A stretch of DNA of 64,000 bases from Lepiota brunneoincarnata (lineage: Eukaryota; Basidiomycota; Agaricomycetes; Agaricales; Agaricaceae): assembly GCA_023014365.1 (NCBI GenBank), contig JAEBUN010000054.1:170936-234935 (forward strand), in the 5' to 3' direction. Positions 18,770 through 30,180 of the stretch are shown in pieces (position 1 is the first letter of the stretch; each line of letters starts with the position of its first letter). The notes beneath the pieces are model-generated. The model was given only the letters and a program-made list of their open reading frames with translations, did not search any database and had not been told where the DNA came from. Made by a program: the position numbers and the translations under genes.

Positions 18770-21570
18770 TCCAACGTGCTTACGCACTTGTGAGGATCTT
18801 TTGGTGCTGCTTTTCTGTTACGTATGTACATGGGAGCTCATCAAAAGGCAGAGAGAGCCCCCGCTACCTTCCGTTGCCACTTCTTTTTTTTTTTGACACG
18901 TAGAAGAAGAACCCCTTTGTCCCCCGTGTGGGTGTGTCAAACGTCGATGCAATTCCTTCCCAATTTCATCCCCTAACCCGCAAAGTCCGACTCTTAACAG
19001 CCCGTGGACTCTTAATTATCCCGGGTCAAGGTACTGCGGCTTTCTTTGTTCCAGACATGGAAGCCCCCTCAAAGGAAGATAATTGTGACCGGCTCAAGCT
19101 ATCTCGCTGTAAAGCAGAGCCCGATCCCATCAGAATCCCTTCTCGCTCTGTTTTTATACCTGTCTACAATTCGCTGGAACACTTGATTGCCCAGGGTGGC
19201 TTGATGGGAGAAGATGATGAATGCTGTGCTGGTGAGCCATACGCATTTGCAACTCCAACAAAAATGAACCCGGTAGGCCGGGACCCGCTTACCTCTCGGT
19301 TTGGGGGCGTACGGAAATGAAGGAAGCTTCTGTCCGTTAGCATAAGGGGTTATGCGTGGTGGTGTCGAAATGAGGAGAGGGGGTGGGGTTGATGGGGAGG
19401 GAAACGGCGTGGGATAAATCACAAGGGCAGCGGGAGCGCCCAAAGGTCGACCCTATGGGGATTTAGAGATCTACCTTCCCCCTCCACCTCAACCCCACTA
19501 TACATTCGGGCGCTATTTTTCACATGTGGCCACTCGATCACCCTCGCTTGGTGGGTGGTGATAAACTCAAAAGGAGACCTCTCAGTTACACACACAACAC
19601 GAGATCCGAAGACGAAGACTCGCAAGTCTATCTGATTATAGCCTCGGCGGCAGCCTCACTCCTTCCTTCCGCATGGTTCGGGCTATTAAGGGCCCTTCCA
19701 ATGTTCTTATCCAATGGCACATAGCCAACAACAACAACAATCCGTCCCCCGTATCACGATAGCACACAAACAAAAAAAGCGGGTTGTTTGTTCATTTGAT
19801 GAATTCCTTGCTAATGATTAATGACCCCTATGGCAGTGCCATAAAACTATTTTTAATTTTCTGAGTTTGTACTTTCACACTCGCAACATTCCGAAAGGGC
19901 GGTGGTTCCGACAATACCCCAACTCACTGCCACAATGAAAACCGCGCCCCCTCTACCAACAAAAGTGTCTGTGTCTGTGCTCAGGTGCCAATGGCTATGT
20001 ATGTTGATTGTCAGGATAACCATTGATGGTCCTTTCCCTTCCCGGCGAGTAGTTTGTATTCGGATGCTTACAGCCCAACCCACCTCCAGCGCCCGTTGTG
20101 CCATTTCAGACAGCTGATGACTGGCGGCTGACAGGGGGGGGGGATGAACTCGGGATATGATTCAACTACTAGGTAACGAGGATACCCATCACACGTATTT
20201 TCTCCAGAACCCTCGGAACCATGAATGATGACTGGTGTAGTGCAATGTTGTAGCATGAGCGCCCGGCATATTTTAGTCAGCTAAATCAATCGTGAGAGTA
20301 ATTGAACAAGTGTCAAGAAACTTCTCCGAACTGCTGCTGTTGGCTATCGAGTGTGTCCATATAGAGCATGGTCCGAGTCCGTATACGTCGCAACCAAAAA
20401 AAAAAAAAAAACCTTGAGTCAAGGGGGCACTTCTCGCCGCGAAGTAGGTTAACACGACTAGCTGTCAATACAACAAACCTGGGGAGACGAAACGTGTAGT
20501 TGAAGATCATGATCAGCGCACTAAGGCTGGGGGAGCGGTTTGGTGGTGTGCGGGGAGGGGGTTTAACACTGATCGTTGGGCGTTGAACGCGGACCGCTCA
20601 TGTTGCGGGGGGGGAAGGGGTATGATCCATCCCATCCCATCTATCCGTCAACTTTGGCGTCTACGGTTCCTTGACCTTAAAGGAACGGTCAATATGCGAG
20701 GCTAGGATCACCTCCAGGGCATTGACGGCGTGCTATGTCCTTGCAGTAATGATATTCCTACGAGAACGGCGGAAACCGGCGCTTGTGGTTTCCGCAACCA
20801 AGGCGTGAGAAACCCTTAAATGGTAGTTTAGTACCCCGTCCACAGCCCCCAGCAGCGGTCACCGCCCCCTGCACTGACTTTGCTTGGTTGAGTACCGACA
20901 ACTCTCCGTGCCCCAGCACATGCTTGGCCAAATACTCGCTGCATGGCGATGCGACGATAACTGGTCTGCGAAGGCTCTGGTATGTACGTCGAGCCCTATT
21001 CTTGACTCTCGCGCGCGTCATTAGTAACTACCCCGGGCTTATGTATCACACTGACAAAGTGAGCATCGCTACCCAGTTATATGCTTTCGGCGGCGATAAG
21101 GCACACATCCGGGTGTGTGGTTCTGCAAACCCGTTAAAAGTCTATCCTCTGTTTGTACTAGCAACTGTGGAATCGAAGGCTGTCAATGATCACCCGCATT
21201 GGAGAGGAAGAACTGTTGTTGGTCAGAAGTGCCTGGGGCTTTGGTCAATCTATTTTCGACAACTGATCAAAGACTTCGCGGAGCTTCTCCACTTGCGGGA
21301 GTCTGAGGAGAAGCAAAGAAGCAGAAGTGCTCGTCGGAATTTACTCTATCCACCGACGTCACTAGACGCCCATATACGAATACAACGGTCACCAATCAAA
21401 GACAGCAAGCAATTGTTCTTGCATTATCTTTGCAAGTCCTGGGGGGGGAGGGAGATTCGCTTATGCCGAGGCCCAAGTAAAGTAACAGAGACAGATTCGA
21501 AATCCAAGGATCACCGAGGGCGGGGAGCTTTTTTTTGCGTAATTGTACATACATCATTAACCCAGCTCCG

Positions 21571-21600
<30 letters not shown>
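21571..21600 (+). repeat. Poly-C tract (30 nt)
   Basis: Thirty consecutive C, the longest homopolymer in the window. It gives a spurious polyproline end to the open frame at 20783-21616 and a polyglycine run on the other strand. Confidence 0.9.
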
Positions 21601-21601
<1 letters not shown>

Positions 21602-24123
21602 ACGCTTCCGAGGTAGCGCACATATTAGTGTGATCCGAGCCGAGAGAGAGAGAGAGAGGACGTTAATTGCAGGGGGATGCTCGACGGGGATGTGCAAATA
21701 CCTGGGGGGGGGATAAATTACCCTTACTTATTTACAAGCGGGCGGCTGTTCCTCCGCAGCATCCGAATCAGCTGATTGCGCTTTTGTGTTTCGGTCTGGG
21801 ACTTGTGTGCCCCCCCACTAGCTAGGGGCGTACAACTCCGGAACATAGTTATCGGATACGGGTATAACAATTATGTGTGTGATACCTCCTCCTTCTCCGT
21901 TTTTTACGCCACTAGATATCTGTATCAAACCCCTGCAGTAAAATGGTGTGTGTGCGCGGCCTGCGAGGAATGCGGAATACACCTCTCGGTGTTCGTGGTC
22001 ATTTTTTTTTACGACCATCTATGACTTTCTATGACTACGTTTGCATTACAAAACGATCCCCTCTCGTTATTTGTCAATGCGAGGAATGCGGAAACATATT
22101 TTCAATAGGAACTACTGTACTCAGCGAGAGTTATGCCGTCTTCAAAACATCGAGACAAAAATCACAAGCGTTCTCTACGCGTCATCTCGACACACTTTTT
22201 GTTTCTTTCATCCCGGCCTCCTCGTCGTCCGTTCTTAATGACATGAAACCCGAAACGGAACGAGGACGACAGTTTCAATTGAGAAATGAACGCCTTTAAA
22301 GAGACCCTAGCAACGGAGCAACCAAAACAAAACCCAACTCGGCACCAGTCATCGCGACGCTTGTGTGGCTAGAACGACCCCCCTCCGCGGACTAATGTAG
22401 TTCGCTACAGTATGCCCTCGCTTCAGGTCTTACATTTAACACACACACACACACACACACACCCCACTCCCGCCGAATCCCAAGCGGACAAGCCATATCC
22501 CCTACCGCAGACCATCAAGATTAGTTCAAAACTTCATAACATGTTTTGGCTAACGGGAGGGAGGGAGTAATGATCCTAAAGGCAAGGCCAAGACAAATAA
22601 AGACTCAAGTCAAGGTGTCAATTAAACTCTGTGGGCTTGGCATACACTTGAGGGGTGGAGAGGGAATGGGGGGGGGGGGGGAAAGGATGGGTGGGGAAAG
22701 GACGACCCGGATACCGGATGGACGTAATTGAGAGTTTGTGATCAAGGACGGCACCATCTGCGCTGGCCCCCGTGAATAGCATTTGATTAGGACCGTAGTT
22801 AATCTCTACCGAGAGCGAGCGAGAGCATGTGTAAAGCTATCATCATCATCACCATCATCGGCTTTTTTAGCCCCGAGCAGCAACTTCCGGCATGTGGCTC
22901 CCTCCCTCCTCTTCCCATTGGCGGGAAAAGCTTGTGGAATGGGGGTAAGGGATGTGTATGTGTGTGCTACTTTCTGATGATACTTTCGGAATAACGGGTC
23001 TGAAGGGGTTGTTAACGAGTTAAGTGAATACGAGAATAGACCATGACTTTTTTGCCAAAAGAAACTTTTACGCCACAAGATCATCGACAGACTAGCAGAA
23101 AAGGAAGAAATCGAACGGAGGGGATAAGTGAAGTGGGCGGAGGGGGTTACTTCTCGGCCGCGTGCCAAGAGCCGACGCAAAAGATTTTCCGTCTGCGACT
23201 CTGCAGGTGGGGGGGGGGGGGGGGCTTCTGGGCAGGTCGAAGCCCAGCTAAGACCTTCTAGGCGGGGGGGGGGCTATTATGTGCATGGATATGATGGAAT
23301 GAGACGCGGAACAACAAGATGGCAATAATTGGTTCGGATGCTTTCCGCCGAGGGCGGAATATGGACAGGATCATTCGACATATAGATGTTTAACGGTGCA
23401 TGTGTGTTGTGTACAGGTGTAACAACCAATGGGCTGGGAAATTACGCTCGCAGTGTGTGTCTGTTGATGGAGGGGTGTTGATGTGTCGAACGGTTGATGT
23501 TTCGTGTGAGGGATCTGTTTGATTTGATGCGCCTTGTGGTGGAGCGTCAAAGAAGCTCATAGGTGGGGGAAACAGTTTGGTGTTCCATGCATGCTGTTAA
23601 AACAAATTTACGATCGCAGGGACAATCATCAGTTGAATTATCAGGGCGAGGTCCTGCAAACGCGGAGGGAACGTTAAGATGTGATGCGCCGCCCCTCTCG
23701 TTGTGAGAGGCCGCGCAGGCCGCGTAGTCATGCTGTCATTGGGCGCACCAGGGGGGGCTGTTTGTTGATGGCTATTACACGTGGATTGGGGGGGGGGGGT
23801 TACCGAGGGTGTCGGGTTATTTGGCGCCGGAGAGGCATAGGCGATATCACTCGAGACAGTTGCGGGAGTGGGCTGTTCCGAAAGTAATAATTCTGACCGG
23901 GTGATGAGGATGCGGTTGCGAGGGGAGGGGCGTTGGAGGGAGGGATGGCCGAGGGAGGGGATGCGGAGAGGACGGGTACAGCATATTACCAAACAGACGC
24001 AAACAGGACTATTTTTGAATGTTTTTTGGAAATGGCCGATGAGGTCGAATCGAAGACGTCGGAAGATCGATCGGTTCGTTAAATACAAGATTCTCTCTTC
24101 ACAGAAACACCATCAGCATCATC

Positions 24124-25640
24124 ATGTCCTCCTGGCAATCTCTTCCTACAGAGCTCAAGCTTTCCGTCATCGCCGCCCTTCATCCTGCAGACGTCCACGC
24201 CCTCGCCAACACTGACCAGGCCACCTACCAGGCCTGCGTCCCTGCCCGCTTTAGAGTATGTCTCTCTTTCCTGCCTCTTCGCTCCGTCCTTACCTCCTTC
24301 CCTAGTCCATTAAACTCAACGACTTCGGCGCTCTCCAGCGCTTTCTCCAAAATGTCCCTCGCAGCTACTACCCAAACATCATCGACCTCGAGCTTGCCAC
24401 CCACGACGAGGATCTCTTCGCCCCCTCCCCCATCTCCCTCGCAGAGCGCTCAGAAGCAGTCATCTCCCTCCTCTCCGCCTGCCCACGCTTGACTTCTCTC
24501 GCCCTCCGCGTCGCCGGCTCTCTCGACAAGAGCGTCATCGCCCCCTTTCCCTTCCTCTCCAATCTCAAGCAACTCTCTGTTGCCAACATCGGAAGCGAGG
24601 ACTGTGCTCCTTTGTAAGTTTTTTTTTTTTTTGGAGAGGTGCCCTTTGCTCCACCCCGCCAACTTGCTCACTCCTTTTTGCTTCTTAGGAGCGAGCGCCT
24701 CGTTGTCGCCATCGCTGCCTCGTGCTCCAACCTCCAAGAGCTCTCACTCGACCGCATCACCCGCTCCGAATTGCACGCACCAGAGCTCGTTGGCGTGCCC
24801 TACATCCCCTTGGTTCGAGGCGATGAAGATGTTCCGGATCACCCTCTCCTCGGATCAGCTCTTTGTCTCCCTTCCCTACTCCGGATCCCCACCCTTCGAA
24901 AACTCACTATCCGAGATACCCATCTCGGAGACGAGCAATGGGCCACTACCCCCATCGCTTGTCGCTTACAAGTCCTCGATCTCGGCAGCTGCTACCACGA
25001 GAACGAGGATTTTAACCGATCCTGTACCGAAAGGATCATGGCCGCCGTAGGTCCCACCGTCGACGAGTTCTCGCTCACCACGGCCGTCTCCAATGACAGC
25101 CTCTTCGCCAAGCCCTCTGAAACTCCGCTTCAAAAACTCCGCAAGCTGCACATCACCCCTTTCTTCCCCGTCGACAGCGTCGTCGAAACCATTTCCAACC
25201 TCGCTGGATCACCCATCGAGTCGCTATCCATGCAGTGCTACGAGGACGATGTCGTCGATGTTTGTACTGCTTTGGAGGATTTTCTCACTCTCAAGCTTGA
25301 GCGGGGCTCTGAATTTTACAAGAGGCTTGCAAGGATCGATGTTTCCGTCACCGCTGCCGGGTATGCTCCGACGGAAGAAGAGGTGGAGGAACGGATGAGG
25401 GCTGCAAAGAAGTTGCAGGACTTTTGCAGGCAATTAAGGCTGTCGAGTGCTGTGGGCAGCTATGGCTTCGACCAGCGACCTGTTGCGAGCTCGAGGAGGG
25501 CGAGCATGTCGTTTGCGGTCGAGGCGGGTGTTGGTATTGGCAAGGGCGTTGGCGGCGGCCCGAGCTTTTCAACTGCTGCCGCTACTACTACTACTACTTC
25601 TAGACCCGTTGGAAAAGCTAGGTCGATGACGATCTACTAG
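24124..25640 (+). CDS. F-box / leucine-rich-repeat-like protein, 3 exons, 463 aa
   Basis: Probably a substrate adaptor of an SCF-type ubiquitin ligase. Exons 24124-24255, 24306-24613 and 24689-25640 join in frame with GT-AG introns of 50 and 75 nt. Residues 4-44 form a short F-box-like helix set (LPTELKLSVIAALHPADVHALANT). The middle has irregular leucine-rich repeats (LTSLALRVAG, LKQLSVANIG, LQELSLDRI, LRKLTIRDT, LQVLDLGSC). The C-terminus is a helical region (EEEVEERMRAAKKLQDF) followed by a Gly/Ala/Thr-rich tail with a poly-Thr run. The start ATG follows CATCATC and is the first in the exon. Basidiomycete genomes carry large families of such proteins. It looks intact; the substrate is unknown. 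Confidence 0.88.
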
Positions 25641-26041
25641 GCGCTTTGGTTGGGACTATATACTTTGGTTGTTCCGATTGGGTTTTTTTGGACGCTTTTT
25701 TTTTTTACATTATGCACCCCTTTATCATAACTTATCCATTACGTTTTCCAATCCTCCGTCAGACGTTTTTCCCCTCTTTTACGACGCAACCATGACCCAT
25801 GGCAGGTTTAGATGCATCTGCTTAACTTTATGTTGTAATATATTGTATTCAATGCCTTGACACTTGATTAAGCCGTGATAACGATCAGCAAGGGGGGGGG
25901 GGGCTGAGCAGCGAACAAAAGCCGGAGTCGAAGGGACCCGGAGCGGGGAAGAGGGGGTGGAACCCAGGGAAGATGCGAGAGCACCGGTCGAGCATGTGTT
26001 CCGTGAAATTGCCCATGTGCTGTTAGGACCTCGGGCTTTCT
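25641..26041. other. 3' flank of the F-box gene and a poly-G run
   Basis: The first about 200 bp are AT-rich and are the likely 3' UTR. A run of 12 G lies at about 25892-25903. From about 25960 the sequence resembles the approach to the repeat array (GCCCATGTGCTGT, matched again at about 28432). Confidence 0.5.
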
Positions 26042-27415
26042 TGTTAGAAGTGATTATCTGTTTTGTTTTGTTTGTTTATTTGTTTATTTTTTGTTCGGGT
26101 GGGGGGCGGTTGTTGGTTCAAGATCTGAGTGGAGGGATCAGAAGTGAATTTACAAGCTACTTGCGGCCCTGCTACATGCGTTTCGTAGGTTTGTGATTGA
26201 TTATACATTGGCCACTCTGGATCTGAGTCTCCCCAATGTCCCATTGAATGGGTTATTGAAGAAATGAGAAAGTGCTTCCCAAGTGGAAGAGGAGGGGCGG
26301 ATCATATCCTGTGTGGGTGTTGTAAGATACTCTTCCTCATTCAGATAATTTCCTGCACCATTGTCTCCTATTGTTTTTTTAATGGGAAGAAACTCCTGGG
26401 GTTTATCGAATAGAAATATCAAAATAAAACTACAAACTGGGGGATAGGTTTGTCGGTTGGTTCTGAGGGTAAGACTTTTTCCTGCTGGCACGCGTCCTAC
26501 TCAATGCTTCTCGTGGGGTAGGGTCGAGCGGTGCGGCGTTTTGCAGTGCGGCTTCTTCATATCCCCTGGCCCATGCTATGTTTTTTGCTGTTTTTGCTGT
26601 TGGCGTGCCTACTACTGTTGCCTGTAGTGCTTCTACATATCGTCGTGCTACAGCTGCTGTCTTCTGCGCTGATTTTCTTGCTGCCACTGTTTCTTCTTCA
26701 TATTGTCGTGCTATATCTGCTGCCCTTTGCTCTGATTCTCCTTGTGCCTTTATTTCTCGTCGGTGTTGTTCTGCCGCTCTTTTTGCGATAATTCTGTTTT
26801 TTGCTGCGATATTTGCCCCTCGCTGTTGCTTTACTTTTAACCTTTCCTCTTCTCGTAACCTTCGCGTCGGAGCGTGTTTCTTGCGGTACATTTCCCTTCG
26901 TTTACTGGTGTTGTCTGTTTTATTGTCCGCTTTTGTGGGAGGTGCTTTGTCTCCCTCTGGTAGCTGCATTGTCTGGCCGCTCTAGGCGTTGGTCAACAGA
27001 TCAATGAACAAATGAGGTTCAGTCATACCATGGGTTCAGATTGTTTACTAATATTTGTTGGATAATCCATACACCAACTCATTATAGGATGGTCAAATTA
27101 TGGACAGTGTTTGGGAAGAGGCAAGAGAGTGCTGGTTATTTCTGCGTTTATAGTTCCTCGTTTTCTCAATAGCCGAGGGTTTATATGCCATCGACACGTA
27201 TTGTCCGGAACCGCGATTTTATTGGGTGCTCCGGCGTTTGCAATTATACAACCTAAAATGATTTGTGAACTTCAATTGTTATCACAAATGGGGACGCGCC
27301 AATAAGTGGGCACTGAAACTGACCCTGGGTCTAGGCCCAATCCGGCATATTGTGTGCACCTGGCCCACTTGACTTTAGCGGTTGTTTGCATTGAAGAGCA
27401 AACGACTCTTCAGCA
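26042..27415 (-). repeat. Repeat array, unit I (about 1.4 kb)
   Basis: The first of three related units. Shared blocks in order are: an AT-rich TTGTTCGGGTGGGGGC start; CCCAATGTCCCATTGAATGG; a - strand coiled-coil-like ORF; a block around GGTCATACCATGGGTTCGAA and GGTTTATATACCATTGACCC; and ACCCTGGGTC...GTGCACCTGG. The same blocks occur in the same order at 28520-30180 and 30480-31890. This unit is cut short at about 27415. I find no terminal repeats, RT or transposase. Confidence 0.75.
26430..26969 (-). CDS. Repeat-borne charged coiled-coil-like protein (unit I), 179 aa
   Basis: An uninterrupted 179-aa frame from an ATG, rich in Ala, Arg, Lys, Glu and Gln with no Cys. Stretches such as KRAAEQHRREIKAQGESEQR and ARQYEEETVAARKSAQK look helical. 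The end ARGYEEAALQNAAPLDPTPREALSR resembles the end of the unit III ORF (VEEYERTLQEAAPFDFAAQRAW), which shows common descent at protein level. No known domain is recognised. It may be a small gene amplified with its flank, or a codon-biased shadow. Confidence 0.45.
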   Translation of the reverse strand: MQLPEGDKAPPTKADNKTDNTSKRREMYRKKHAPTRRLREEERLKVKQQRGANIAAKNRIIAKRAAEQHRREIKAQGESEQRAADIARQYEEETVAARKSAQKTAAVARRYVEALQATVVGTPTAKTAKNIAWARGYEEAALQNAAPLDPTPREALSRTRASRKKSYPQNQPTNLSPSL

Positions 27416-28069
27416 CGTGAAAGGCGCCGAAACGAGACCGAAACAAATCCGAAACAGCGCTAACACGAACAAACAAAGGGGCGAGTTTGGTTGGCGAAAC
27501 AACCACTGGGCTTCGAAAACCGGGAAAGATGAGATATTCGAGAGAGAGAGAGAGAAAGAGAGAGGGAGTTTTTGGGTCGTAGATTGACTGCCCAGCTCGT
27601 AAGTGAGCTCGGAACTTTATATACAAGCGAAATATTGTACTGACTATGTTTTCTGTACCGAAACAGACCAAAAAATTTAGATATAGTTATGCTAGGACGA
27701 ATCTGGGGATAGCGAAGGTGAAACAGGGGAAGAATGAGATGTTTTCGTGGCTACGAGAACAGATATAAGGGAAGTTGAAGGGAGCCAATGAACAGGGTGG
27801 TATGCGAGGCTCAGAAAGATCTAAATAGGAGAGAAAAACTTATGCTAAGGTTCATGTCCAGGGGGAAAGAATAGAGATGTTCTGGAAACTTATTTATTTG
27901 AAAATGTAAGAGACTTCGAGCGAAATGGATATGTCGTGAAATGATATCGGCTCCGTTTGGCTGGGCGCTCCAAGCTCCTTGATCCGGGGTTCGATCCGGG
28001 TTCAGGTTCCGAACGGTACCAGAGGTGGCATGGGGCAGTCACGTATAGCCGCATGCCTACCTCTACAGC
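27416..28069. other. Spacer within the repeat array
   Basis: This includes a GA-rich tract at about 27541-27568 and no gene. At about 27982 GGGTTCGATCCGGG resembles the B box of an RNA polymerase III promoter, but no matching tRNA fold was found. Confidence 0.4.
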
Positions 28070-28420
28070 ATGTCCGAGCACTCAATTTGCTTAGTTATAT
28101 TCAATATCCGGCCTCACGAGAGTCTACAGGATCGAAGTTATGTTGAAATGCAAGTTTCAGCTCGCCATCTATTGTCCCTTTTCATGCATTACTTATTCCG
28201 TATTCTGCATGGACACTGTAGGTACTCAAGAATGATCTCTGTGATCTTCTAGATAGCATCGAGTGTGGGCGCCAAAATTGACCCTGGGTCTGGGCCCAAT
28301 CCGGCGTATTTTGTGCACCTGGCTCACTTGGCTTTAGTGGTTGTTTGCGTGTCCGAGCACTCAACTTGCTCAGGCATATTCAATATCCAGTCTCATGAGA
28401 GTCTACAGGATCGAAGTTCT
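28070..28420 (-). repeat. Two partial copies of the array's terminal block
   Basis: 28070-28258 and 28266-28420 both carry the GTCCGAGCACTCAA...GTCTACAGGATCGAAG block that ends units II and III. The first copy extends to GTAGGTACTCAAGAATG and CTAGATAGCA. The second starts at GTGGGCGCC and stops after GATCGAAGTTCTTG. They therefore sit head to tail, as expected from unequal exchange in an array. Confidence 0.7.
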
Positions 28421-28519
28421 TGCCGTGGGATTGCTCATGTGCTGTCAGGGGGGGGTTGGTGGTGGTGGTGGTGGTGGTGGCCAAGGGGACCCCCTCGGGC
28501 TTGCTCTCCCTAGCCCTGG

Positions 28520-30180
28520 GCTTTTCTTGTTCGAAGTGATTATCTGTTTTGTTTTGTTTGTTTCATCATTTCCTGATGCTCCATGACCCTTCGTTTGTTT
28601 GTTTTATTTTTTGTTCGGGTGGGGGCAGTGTTGTTTCAAGATCCGAGTGGGGATCATAAGTGAATTTAAAAACTACCTGTGGCCCTGCTACGTGTGTTTC
28701 ATAGGTTTGTGAGTTGTGACTATAACATTGGCCACTCTGGACTTGAGCCTCCCCAATGTCCCATTGAATGGGTTGTTGAAGAAATGAGAATGTGCTTCCC
28801 GAGTGGAAGAGGAGGGGCAAAAATCATATCCTGTGTGGGCATTGTAAAATACTCCTCTTCCTCGTTCAGATAATTTCCTGCACTGTTGTCTCCTGTATCC
28901 ATTTTATGTGTGTGTGTGTGCGTCTCTCTCTCTCTCTCTTTGTGGACTGGTTCGTAAACACAGGCTTCGTCCGGGCTACTTTGACTGGTAAGGCAGAGCT
29001 GTGGCAACAAATTACATGACCCAAACCCATGGTTGAGAGTTTGAGAGGTTGGCTGGCATGTGGGACAGTGGGGAGACTAATCTATCAGTTCTGTCCATTT
29101 GTTGTTCATAGGGTTTCTTTTAATGGGAAGAAACTCCTGGGGTTTATAAATAGAAATATCCAAAGAAAACTATGGTTTGGGGTATGGGTTTTTCTGTCAC
29201 CTCCGCAACGCATAACGGCTCATCATAATTAAAACTCGCTTTGAGTGACGGTTTGACTCCATGGTTGCTTCCAATTCTGCGAGGCGTGCTTCAACCCATG
29301 CTTCTTCCTTGACTCGTGCTGCTTCCCGTGCTTCTTTTAATGCTATTTCCTCTTGTGCCTGTCGTGCCTCTTGTGTCTCTTGGCTTGGTTTTTGTACTGT
29401 TTGTCATCCCCCTCTTGCTTTTTGTCATGCCCTTTCTCCTTGTACCATTTGTGCCCCGTCCCCCCGTCCCCCCGTCCCCCCGTCCCCCCCGTGCCCGTCG
29501 CAGCACTGCCCCAGACGCCCCCGGTGTCTGTACTTGCTTGCCGCTCTACTGTTGGCATCGACCAGCAGATCAATGGACGAATGAGATTCGGTCATACCAT
29601 GGGTTCGAATTTTTTATCAACGCTTGTTGGATAATCTCTACACAAACTCGCTATAGAATGATCAAGTTATGGACAGGGCTTTGGAAGAGGTAAGAGAGTA
29701 CCGGAGCTTTTTGCTTCGGCAATTCCCCTGTTTCCTCATTAGGCCGAGGGTTTATATACCATTGACCCATATTGTCTGGAACTGCGATTTTATTGGGTGC
29801 TCAGACATTTGCAATTATGCACATGCGACCTAGAATGATTTGTGTGCTTCAATTGTTATCACAAATGGCGATGCGATTTTTTTGCTGTTGTCTCAATAAG
29901 TGGGCACCGAAACTGACCCTGGGTCTAGGCCGAATGCGGCGTATTTTGTGCACCTGGCTCACTTGGCTCTAGCGGTTGTTTGCGTGTCCGAGCACTCAAC
30001 TTGTTCAGGCATATTCAATATCCAGTCTCATGAGAGTCTACAGGATCGAAGTTCTTGTTGAAACGCGAGTTTCAGCTCGCCATTTATTGTCCTTTTCATG
30101 TCACTTATTTCATATTCTGCATGGACAATGTAGGTACTCAAGAATGATCTTTGTGATCCTCTAGATAGCAACGAGTTCGC
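28520..30180 (-). repeat. Repeat array, unit II (about 1.7 kb)
   Basis: The most complete unit. Its first block matches 26042-26440 closely up to about 28900. It is then interrupted by about 200 bp (about 28903-29104), which holds a GT run, a CT run and unrelated sequence, and resumes at TTAATGGGAAGAAACTCCTGG. A GGT microsatellite lies just before the unit (28451-28480) and a CCCCCGT minisatellite of about four units inside it (29456-29496). Confidence 0.75.
29219..29420 (-). pseudogene. Coiled-coil-like ORF remnant (unit II)
   Basis: On the - strand, the frame with QETQEARQAQEEIALKEA and AARVKEEAWVEARLAELEAT corresponds to the coiled-coil ORFs of units I and III. It lacks the expected full length, and its upstream half has turned into a G-rich minisatellite in another frame. 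The shared QETQEAR...AQ and EAARVKE strings with unit III are the main evidence of homology. Confidence 0.5.

Larger units (their letters stand above)
16604..24123. other. 7.5-kb intergenic tract without a defensible gene
   Basis: This holds the presumed promoter of the G-alpha gene (a TATATATA run at about 16848-16857 is the only hint) and many low-complexity tracts. Runs of about 8 to 30 G or C lie near 17707, 18085, 18751, 20135, 20609, 21440, 21571, 21704, 22668, 23210, 23265 and 23788. There are also a CT repeat at about 18345-18369, GA at about 21640-21658 and CA at about 22440-22462. The longest open frames (20783-21616 on +, 23597-24088 on -, 18928-19320 on +) lack domains and splice logic. 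The - strand frame at 23597-24088 ends in a Pro/Thr/Ser-rich stretch and could be an exon of an unrecognised gene. Confidence 0.5.

Noticed and set aside
20783..21616. 277-aa open frame on the + strand
   Set aside because: No domain, no splice or promoter logic, and the end is polyproline translated from the 30-nt poly-C tract; probably chance.
21943..22299. Frame with two CEECG motifs, a possible zinc finger
   Set aside because: The Cys pairs come from a short repeated GCGAGGAATGCGGA; there is no proper spacing to His/Cys partners and no start or splice context.
27975..28015. Possible tRNA or SINE (GGGTTCGATCCGGG, B-box-like)
   Set aside because: No cloverleaf, acceptor stem or convincing A box could be built around it.
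29291..29506. 71-aa Gly/Thr/Arg-rich - strand frame
   Set aside because: Product of the CCCCCGT minisatellite; another frame matches the coiled-coil family better.
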